This document shows positions 58,683-64,000 of a stretch of DNA of 64,000 nucleotides, piece after piece. The notes beneath the pieces are model-generated. The model had not been told where the DNA came from. It did no database searches and saw only the letters and a list, made by a program, of their open reading frames with translations. The position numbers were made by a program, and so were the translations under genes. Location: contig NZ_RAPR01000001.1 of the NCBI RefSeq assembly GCF_003610235.1, positions 1,488,001 through 1,552,000 of the forward strand, given 5' to 3'. The stretch comes from Catellatospora citrea (lineage in GTDB: Bacteria; Actinomycetota; Actinomycetes; Mycobacteriales; Micromonosporaceae). Within the stretch, counting starts at the first letter, position 1. Each line of letters opens with the position of its first letter.

Positions 58683-58761
58683 CAGCACGAAGTCGCGTTG
58701 CCGCTCGGACACGCCCCGCCGAGCCGCCACCCGCCCAGCACGAAATCGCGTTATCGCTCGG
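58683..58761. repeat. 26-nt direct repeat pair
   Basis: CAGCACGAAGTCGCGTTGCC plus CGCTCGG-type units at 58683-58708 and 58736-58761 match at 23 of 26 bases, 27 nt apart, in a 400-bp stretch (58544-58944) without a gene. Confidence 0.7.
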
Positions 58762-58787
58762 CCGTGCCGCCGCTCCGCCGCCGCCCA

Positions 58788-58850
58788 TGATCACTGTTTC
58801 GGGTCGGAATCCGGGCCCCGACCCGACGTTCCGGCACGAAACAGCGATCA
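58788..58850. repeat. Inverted repeat with CTGTTTCG core
   Basis: The arms at 58788-58809 (TGATCACTGTTTCGGGTCGG...) and 58829-58850 (...ACGAAACAGCGATCA) pair over 19 of 22 bases with a 19-nt loop. Confidence 0.75.
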
Positions 58851-58888
58851 CCGCCGATCCTGCGGGCGGCCATCCGCGAGACCGCGTG

Positions 58889-58937
58889 AAGAAGGGCACC
58901 TTCTACATCGCGGAGCGATAAGAAGGTGCCCTTCCTT
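58889..58937. repeat. GAAGGGCACCTTC repeat, copy 4 (terminator of pafA)
   Basis: AAGAAGGGCACCTTCT (58889-58904) and AGAAGGTGCCCTTCCTT (58921-58937) form a near-perfect inverted repeat with a 16-nt loop that again starts acatcgc. It lies 7 nt after the pafA stop. Confidence 0.88.
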
Positions 58938-58944
58938 CGGTCGG

Positions 58945-60303
58945 TCACATGCTGGCGATGAGGCGTTCCACGCGCTCGTCGTGGGCCCGGAACGGGTCCT
59001 TGCACAGGACGGTGCGCTGGGCCTGGTCGTTGAGCTTCAGGTGCACCCAGTCGACGGTGAAGTCGCGGCGCTTCTCCTGGGCGTGCCGGATGAACTCGCC
59101 CCGCAGCCGTGCCCGGGTCGTCTGCGGCGGCGTCTCCTTCGCCTCGAACGTGCGCAGGTCGGTCACCACCCGGTCGACCTTGCCGCGCTTCTCCAGCAGC
59201 GGGTACAGCCCCCGGCCGCGGCGCAGGTCGTGGTACGCCAGATCCATCTGCGCCACCCGCGGGCTCGACAGCGGCAGATCATGCTTGCGCTGGTACGCCT
59301 CGATGACGCGCAACTTGGTCACCCAGTCGATCTCCCGGCCCACGTCGCCCAGGTTGCCCGACTCCACCGCGGTGAGCACGCGGCCCCACAGGTCGATCAC
59401 CCGCTGCGCGGCCGGGTCACCCGAGCGCCGCGCGACGAACTCGGTCGCCTTCTCGTGGTAGATCCGCTGGATCTCCAGCGCGCTGGCCTCCTTGCCGCTG
59501 GCCAGCCGCACCTTGCGCCGCCCGGTGATGTCGTGCGACACCTCCCGGATGGCCCGGATCGGGTTCTCCAGCGCCAGGTCGGGCATCGCCACCCCGGTCT
59601 CGATCATCCGGAGCACCAGGTCCGCGCTGCCCACCTTCAGCAGCGTGGTGACCTCGTTCATGTTCGAGTCGCCGACGATCACGTGCAGCCGCCGGTAACG
59701 CTCGGCGTCGGCGTGCGGCTCGTCCCGGGTGTTGATGATCGGACGGGACCGGGTGGTCGCCGAGGAGACGCCCTCCCAGATGTGCTCGGCCCGCTGCGAC
59801 AGGCAGTAGACCGCCCCTCGCGGGGTCTGCAGCACCTTGCCCGCGCCGCAGATCAGCTGCCGCGTCACCAGGAACGGGATCAGGACGTCCGCGAGGCGGC
59901 CGAACTCCCCGTGCCGCGACACCAGGTAGTTCTCGTGGCAGCCGTAGGAGTTGCCCGCCGAGTCGGTGTTGTTCTTGAAGAGGTAGATCTCCCCCGCGAT
60001 GCCCTCGTCGTGCAGCCGCTTCTCGGCGTCGACGAGCAGACCCTCCAGGATCCGCTCACCCGCCCGGTCGTGCGCCACCAGGTCGACCACCGAATCGCAC
60101 TCGGGGGTCGCGTACTCGGGGTGGGAACCGACGTCGAGGTAGAGGCGTGCGCCGTTGCGCAGGAAGACATTGCTGGACCGTCCCCATGAGACGACCCGAC
60201 GGAAGAGGTAGCGCGCCACCTCGTCGGGCGACAGCCTGCGCTGTCCCCGATAGGTGCAGGTGACGCCGTACTCGGTCTCGAGTCCGAAGATTCGTCGGTC
60301 CAT
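58945..60303 (-). CDS. pafA: Pup-protein ligase
   Basis: This 452-residue glutamine-synthetase-like ligase activates the C-terminal Glu of Pup with ATP and joins it to substrate lysines. Glu9 is in [15 protein letters not shown] and the catalytic Asp57 in [36 protein letters not shown] and a C-terminal domain with [20 protein letters not shown] follow. Length and motifs fit PafA rather than Dop, whose extra loop is absent. The ATG lies 6 nt from a -10 box, suggesting a leaderless mRNA. Confidence 0.96.
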   Translation of the reverse strand: MDRRIFGLETEYGVTCTYRGQRRLSPDEVARYLFRRVVSWGRSSNVFLRNGARLYLDVGSHPEYATPECDSVVDLVAHDRAGERILEGLLVDAEKRLHDEGIAGEIYLFKNNTDSAGNSYGCHENYLVSRHGEFGRLADVLIPFLVTRQLICGAGKVLQTPRGAVYCLSQRAEHIWEGVSSATTRSRPIINTRDEPHADAERYRRLHVIVGDSNMNEVTTLLKVGSADLVLRMIETGVAMPDLALENPIRAIREVSHDITGRRKVRLASGKEASALEIQRIYHEKATEFVARRSGDPAAQRVIDLWGRVLTAVESGNLGDVGREIDWVTKLRVIEAYQRKHDLPLSSPRVAQMDLAYHDLRRGRGLYPLLEKRGKVDRVVTDLRTFEAKETPPQTTRARLRGEFIRHAQEKRRDFTVDWVHLKLNDQAQRTVLCKDPFRAHDERVERLIASM

Positions 60304-60309
60304 ACACAG

Positions 60310-60338
60310 ACACTAGCCGCCAGAACGCCCAAGGTCAC
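60310..60338 (-). promoter_or_regulatory. Leaderless promoter of pafA
   Basis: On the minus strand GTGACC (60338-60333), a 17-nt spacer and TAGTGT (60315-60310) end 6 nt before the ATG at 60303. It is the best-matched of the leaderless candidates in this window. Confidence 0.5.
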
Positions 60339-60553
60339 TCTCGTACGGTCTGACGCCGCCGGTGTAATCGCGACGGATCCCCGCCGACCGCCGCAACCGC
60401 AGGTCGCGCACGGGTGGTCACGGCGCGTTACGTCAACTTCCGTGTCAAGAACTCGGGTCACCGGCGATTCGCGGACTCCGCTGCCGCCGTCACCGGCGCG
60501 CCCGGCGGCCACACCGCCGCACACCGCCCATCGCAGCGGCCCGCACGCCAACG

Positions 60554-60587
60554 GCTGACGCCCGTGCCAACAAGCACGGGCGTCAGC
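60554..60587 (-). terminator. Terminator hairpin of the proteasome operon
   Basis: GCTGACGCCCGTGC and GCACGGGCGTCAGC form a perfect 14-bp stem with a 6-nt loop (caacaa), 22 nt after the prcA stop. It separates prcA from pafA; the rest of the 306-bp gap (60339-60553) shows nothing further. Confidence 0.85.
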
Positions 60588-60609
60588 TCATCTGATCGTC
60601 GGACCGCGG

Positions 60610-61395
60610 CTACGACGCCGCGGGCGGCTCCGTCTTGGGCGGCTCGGCCTTCGGCGCCTCTGCCTTGGGCGCATCGGCCTTCGCCGTTTCCGCCTTCGCC
60701 GGGTTCACCAGCGCGGTCAGCGCCGCGCCCGTCACGCGCCGGAACTTGCGACCCGGCCGGGCCCGCTCCAGCACCGCGACCTCCAGCTGCTCCGGGGCGA
60801 GCGTACGCGCCGCGCCGCCCTCGCCGCCGACGCTGCTCAGCGCCTTGACCGCCAGCTTCAGCGCGCCGCCCAGGGTGTGCGACTCGCTGTGCTCGGCACG
60901 CAGAATGTTGCCGATCGCCTCGGCCTGCCCGCCCATCGCCATGAACCCCGGCTCGTCCTGCACCGAGCCGTCATAGGTCAGCCGGTACAGCTCGTCGTGC
61001 TCCGGCGCGGTCCCCACCTCGGCGACGCAGATCTCCACCTCGTACGGCTTGCCCTGCTCGCTGAAGATCGAGCCCAGGGTCTGCGCGTACGCGCTGGCCA
61101 GCGCCCGCCCGGTGACGTCCCGGCGGTCGTAGGAGTAACCCCGCAGGTCGGCCATGCGCACGCCGGCGTTGCGGAGGTTCTCGAACTCGTTGTAGCGGCC
61201 CACGGCCGCGAACCCGATCTTGTCGTAGATCTCGCTCACCTTGTGCAGCGTGGTGGAGAGGTTCTCCGCCACGAACAGCACACCACCGGCGTACGTCAGC
61301 ACGACCACGCTGCGACCGCGGGCGATGCCCTTGCGGGCGTACTCCGAGCGGTCCCGCATGATCTGCTCAGGCGAGGCGTAGAACTGCATGGCCAC
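60610..61395 (-). CDS. prcA: 20S proteasome alpha subunit
   Basis: The 261-residue protein has the gate-forming N-terminal [20 protein letters not shown] and the core [20 protein letters not shown] and [20 protein letters not shown]. The C-terminus carries an Ala/Lys/Pro/Glu repeat tail ([19 protein letters not shown]) beyond the usual core length. It forms the outer heptameric rings over prcB. The GTG start follows an AAGGAG site, and prcB ends 43 nt upstream. Confidence 0.96.
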   Translation of the reverse strand: MAMQFYASPEQIMRDRSEYARKGIARGRSVVVLTYAGGVLFVAENLSTTLHKVSEIYDKIGFAAVGRYNEFENLRNAGVRMADLRGYSYDRRDVTGRALASAYAQTLGSIFSEQGKPYEVEICVAEVGTAPEHDELYRLTYDGSVQDEPGFMAMGGQAEAIGNILRAEHSESHTLGGALKLAVKALSSVGGEGGAARTLAPEQLEVAVLERARPGRKFRRVTGAALTALVNPAKAETAKADAPKAEAPKAEPPKTEPPAAS

Positions 61396-61438
61396 GGCGT
61401 GTCTTCTCCTTATGGAGTTTCGGGAGAGCGGATGAGGG

Positions 61439-62281
61439 TCAGGCGCCCGGCTGCAGAGCCCGCGCCGCGATGACGTTCTCGGCCATGGCCGCCGTCTCCT
61501 CGTCGGTCAGGCGCTGCGTGCCCTCTGCGGTCGCGGTCATCACCACGGGGAAGATCTTGCGGATGACGTCGGGGCCACCGGTCGCGGTGTCGTCGTCGGC
61601 CGCGTCGAACAGCGCCTCCACCGCGAGCTGCGCCGCCTCGGCGATGCCCAGCCCGTGCTTGTAGCGCTTCTTCAGCGACGACTTCGCGAACAGCGAACCG
61701 GAGCCGATCGCGTCGTAACCGCCGTGCTCCTCGTACAGGCCGCCGGCGATGTCGAAGCTGAAGATGCGCCCCACCTTGCCGGGCGTCTTCGCGTCGAGGT
61801 CGAACCCGGCGAACAGCGGGATCACCGCCAGCCCCTGCATGGCCGCGCCGAGGTTCTGCCGGATCATCGTGGCCAGCCGGTTGGCCTTGCCGTCGAGCGA
61901 GAGCATCGCGCCCTCGATCTTCTCGTAGTGCTGCAGCTCCACCTGGAACAGCCGCATCAGCTCGATGCCGACACCGGCGGTGCCCGCGATGCCGATCAGC
62001 GAGTACGGGTCGGCGGGGTGCACCTTCTCGATGTCGCGGCTCGCGATGAGGTTGCCCATGGTGGCGCGCCGGTCACCGGCCATCACCACGCCTTCGTTCG
62101 TGCTGATCGCGACGATCGTGGTGGCGTGCGGGGCCAGGTCGGCGTTCATGCCCGCCGGCAGAGTCCGTCGGCCGGGCAGCAGCTCCGGCGCGACCTGGGT
62201 CAGGAAGTCCGTGAAAGACGACGTTCCCGGCGTGGTGAAACTAGCTGGTAGACGCCCGGGTGAACCAAGACCAGCTGACAC
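61439..62281 (-). CDS. prcB: 20S proteasome beta subunit
   Basis: The 280-residue precursor has a 53-residue propeptide containing [19 protein letters not shown]. It is processed before Thr54 in [13 protein letters not shown], where the usual Gly at -1 is Ala. Asp in [10 protein letters not shown] and Lys in DIEKVHP complete the catalytic set. I placed the start at GTG 62281 because AAGGAG lies 5 nt before it and the propeptide length fits the family. This start lies inside the last 82 bases of the upstream endonuclease gene. Confidence 0.95.
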   Translation of the reverse strand: MSAGLGSPGRLPASFTTPGTSSFTDFLTQVAPELLPGRRTLPAGMNADLAPHATTIVAISTNEGVVMAGDRRATMGNLIASRDIEKVHPADPYSLIGIAGTAGVGIELMRLFQVELQHYEKIEGAMLSLDGKANRLATMIRQNLGAAMQGLAVIPLFAGFDLDAKTPGKVGRIFSFDIAGGLYEEHGGYDAIGSGSLFAKSSLKKRYKHGLGIAEAAQLAVEALFDAADDDTATGGPDVIRKIFPVVMTATAEGTQRLTDEETAAMAENVIAARALQPGA

Positions 62282-62871
62282 GCTGTCTCCTTCAGATACT
62301 CGATCGCCCTGGCAAGTGACTGCTCGTTGTCTTTGAACTGTCCAAGACCGCCGTTGCAGTTGAAACACAGGATGCCACGTACGTTACCGAATTCATGGTC
62401 ATGGTCAACGTGCTCGGGGTCCGGTGCGCCGCAGATGGCGCACACGCCTCCCTGCCACGCGAGCCGCGTCTCGAAGTCCTCCTGCGTCATCCCGTAACGA
62501 CGCCGCAGGTGATATTCGCGGTTTCCGCCATAGAGCCGGTGCTTCGCCTCAGCGCTGCGCTTGTTGTGGCAAGGCAAGCAGTAGGAGTGAAGGCCACTCG
62601 CTTTGGCTTTGGCGCGGGCGAAGTCATCTTTGGGCTTGACTTCTTCGCATTGGGGGCACCACTTCATGCCCTCAGGGATGGCCACGGCGGGCCTCTTCGC
62701 CGGTGCCACCCCTCGCTTGCGACGGTCTACCTCAAGCCGACTCCGCGTGCACGAGCGGCAGTAGAAACTCCGCCCGTCCTTGCGGCTCTTGTTGTTGTAG
62801 AAGTCAGTGAGGGGCAGCCGACGATCGCACTGCGGGCAACTCTTCCAAGTGTCCGGGACAAAATCGGACAT
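62200..62871 (-). CDS. Endonuclease VII (HNH) with two zinc fingers, inside the proteasome operon
   Basis: The 223-residue protein has two N-terminal CxxC zinc fingers (Cys12/15/38/41 and Cys72/75/98/101). An endonuclease VII HNH core follows with Cys144/147, DHDH at 156-159 ([12 protein letters not shown]) and Cys169/172 ([12 protein letters not shown]). All catalytic and zinc residues are present, so it should be active on DNA. The local base composition is visibly lower in GC than the flanking prc and pup genes. The SD GGGGAG lies within the last pup codons, and the 3' end overlaps prcB. Confidence 0.9.
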   Translation of the reverse strand: MSDFVPDTWKSCPQCDRRLPLTDFYNNKSRKDGRSFYCRSCTRSRLEVDRRKRGVAPAKRPAVAIPEGMKWCPQCEEVKPKDDFARAKAKASGLHSYCLPCHNKRSAEAKHRLYGGNREYHLRRRYGMTQEDFETRLAWQGGVCAICGAPDPEHVDHDHEFGNVRGILCFNCNGGLGQFKDNEQSLARAIEYLKETACQLVLVHPGVYQLVSPRRERRLSRTS

Positions 62872-62878
62872 ATGGGGA

Positions 62879-63091
62879 TCACTCCCCGCCTTTCTGGACG
62901 TACCCCCTAATGAACTCCTCGGCGTTCTCCTCGAGGACGGCGTCGATCTCGTCGAGGATGTCGTCGACGTCCTCGCCGATCTTCTCGACGCGCTCGGCAA
63001 CCTCGGGGTTCACCTCGGGCGCGACCGACTCGGCCTCCTGCTCGCCTTTCGAGCGGCCCGACTGTGACTGTCCACCGTCCTGCGTGGCCAT
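62879..63091 (-). CDS. pup: Prokaryotic ubiquitin-like protein Pup
   Basis: The 70-residue protein has a disordered acidic N-terminus and the Mpa-binding coiled region ERVEKIGEDVDDILDEIDAV. The C-terminus EEFIRGYVQKGGE ends in encoded Glu, so deamidation by Dop is not needed before conjugation. A GGGAGG site precedes the ATG. Seven nt separate the stop from the endonuclease start, and dop lies 61 nt upstream. Confidence 0.97.
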   Translation of the reverse strand: MATQDGGQSQSGRSKGEQEAESVAPEVNPEVAERVEKIGEDVDDILDEIDAVLEENAEEFIRGYVQKGGE

Positions 63092-63152
63092 CTGCGCCTC
63101 CCTGACGTCGCCTGTGGGCCTTAAACGTAGCGCGCGGGACCGACGAAAGCGA

Positions 63153-64000
63153 TCACCCGGCGGTGATCACTTCAAGAAGATCCTTTGCGCTGGGGCAACG
63201 GTCGAAGAGCGCGCCGACGTGTTTCTTCGTGCCGCGCTCGGGCTCCATCATGGGCACCCTGACCAGGGCCTCCCGGCCCACGTCGAAGATGACCGAGTCC
63301 CAGCTCGCGGCGACCACTTCGGACGCGTACTTGGCCAGGCAGCGACCGCGGAAGTACGCCCGCGTGTCGTCCGGCGGCTCGGTCATCGCGGTGCGGGTCG
63401 ACTCGGGATCCAGCAGCGTCTTCATCGCGCCGCGGGCCACCAGCCGGTGGTAGAGGCCCTTCTCCGGGCGCACGTCGCTGTACTGCAGGTCGACCAGCTG
63501 GAGCTTGGACGACGCCCAGCCCAGGTTCTCCCGCTCGCGGTAGCCCTCCAGCAGGCGCAGCTTGGCCACCCAGTCCAGCTCGTCGGCGAGCTGCATGGGG
63601 TCGTCGCCGAGCCGGCTCAGCACGCTCTCCCACCGCTCGAGCACGTCGCGGGTCTGCGCGTCGGTGTCGGCGCCGGTGCGCGCCTCGACGAAGGCGTGAG
63701 CCCGCTCGAAGAAGGCCCACTGCAGGTCGAGCGCGGTGAGGCGGCGGCCGTCGCGCAGCCGCATGGTGTGCTTGAGGGTCGGGTCGTGGCTGACCGCGCG
63801 CAGCTCGGCGACGGGATCGGCGATGCCGAGGTCGGCGGTGAGCGCCTTCTCCTCGATCATGGTGAGGATGAGCGCGGTGGTGCCGACCTTGAGGTAGGTC
63901 GAGATCTCCGACAGGTTCGCGTCACCGATGATCACGTGCAGGCGGCGGTACTTGTCCGCGTCGGCGTGCGGCTCGTCGCGGGTGTTGATGATGGGCCGCT
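63153..64000 (-). CDS. dop: Depupylase/deamidase Dop, N-terminus outside window
   Basis: The visible 281 residues are the C-terminal part of Dop, opening at the window edge with [20 protein letters not shown]. Then come HVIIGDANLSEISTYLKVGT, a C-terminal domain with LRLLEGYRERENLGWASSKL and DVRPEKGLYHRLVARGAMKT. The GDANLSE and the C-terminal DDTRAYFRGRCLAKYASEVV follow the PafA/Dop pattern but differ from PafA as expected for Dop. It removes Pup from tagged proteins. The N-terminal glutamine-synthetase-like half and its insert lie outside. Confidence 0.93.
   Translation of the reverse strand, partial: RPIINTRDEPHADADKYRRLHVIIGDANLSEISTYLKVGTTALILTMIEEKALTADLGIADPVAELRAVSHDPTLKHTMRLRDGRRLTALDLQWAFFERAHAFVEARTGADTDAQTRDVLERWESVLSRLGDDPMQLADELDWVAKLRLLEGYRERENLGWASSKLQLVDLQYSDVRPEKGLYHRLVARGAMKTLLDPESTRTAMTEPPDDTRAYFRGRCLAKYASEVVAASWDSVIFDVGREALVRVPMMEPERGTKKHVGALFDRCPSAKDLLEVITAG

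Noticed and set aside
62872..63000. N-terminal extension of the endonuclease VII frame
   Set aside because: It overlaps pup antiparallel in frame only and is Ser/Arg low-complexity. The ATG at 62871 has a ribosome site.
1..64000. tRNA genes, CRISPR arrays, prophage or insertion-sequence genes
   Set aside because: No cloverleaf-type TPsiC/anticodon sequences, no evenly spaced direct repeats with unique spacers and no transposase or phage structural proteins were seen on either strand.

Overview
The window is very GC-rich with actinobacterial codon use, many GTG starts and dense gene packing. It carries a bacterial proteasome/pupylation locus, a mycothiol-dependent isomerase-type protein, F420-type and WYL proteins, and Tat and HelY genes in the order known from mycobacteria and other actinomycetes. 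I read it as a chromosomal segment of a filamentous actinomycete, most likely family Micromonosporaceae. The genus is not decidable from the sequence alone. No rRNA, tRNA, CRISPR array, prophage or insertion sequence was seen.

Region 1-22 kb is mixed accessory and housekeeping genes. It holds a CDP-alcohol phosphatidyltransferase with a DUF881 partner, a secreted SGNH hydrolase carrying a cellulose-binding domain, a TPR membrane protein, hydrolase/WYL, SDR, kinase, OsmC, methyltransferase and APH(6)-like genes, an orphan antitoxin, a FadR-type regulator next to three successive MFS exporters, a DUF305 lipoprotein, LtrA, enoyl-CoA hydratase, a cold-shock protein and a TPR-GGDEF diguanylate cyclase. 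An orphan promoter with a CebR-like box, a palindrome and a terminator lies at 15.84-15.96 kb.

Region 21-28.5 kb is a reductive-pyrimidine/hydantoin catabolism cluster: an APC permease with a small membrane partner, diverging from beta-ureidopropionase, dihydropyrimidinase and an F420-type LLM oxidoreductase. It is followed by a translationally coupled pair of a polynucleotide-kinase-like P-loop protein and a Thg1-like 3'-5' polymerase, a possible RNA repair unit. Region 28.3-45.5 kb holds a DHA2 exporter, AlkB with a divergent TetR, a serine hydrolase, a degenerate adenosylhomocysteinase-like protein, aroA, an FKBP, a cysteine dioxygenase-rhodanese pair, an acyl-CoA dehydrogenase, a universal stress protein, a 5'-3' exonuclease and an MHYT sensor. 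A candidate small RNA lies at 42.92-43.00 kb.

Region 45.6-64 kb follows the conserved actinobacterial order helY ... tatC-tatA ... pafC-pafB ... pafA ... prcA-prcB ... pup-dop, with insertions: a ferredoxin/ferredoxin-reductase fusion with a P450, a diacylglycerol kinase and DUF3866. The main oddity is an AT-richer HNH endonuclease VII gene between pup and prcB. Its last 82 bases overlap the prcB start, and its Shine-Dalgarno sequence lies in the last codons of pup. Pup itself ends in an encoded GGE.

Two signals run through the whole window. One is a set of intergenic inverted repeats near gene 3' ends, in four sequence families with the same architecture: quasi-palindromic arms of about 14-23 nt around a loop of mostly 14-20 nt. 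The other is a recurrent TANNNT-like hexamer 6-7 nt before the start codon, suggesting many leaderless mRNAs.
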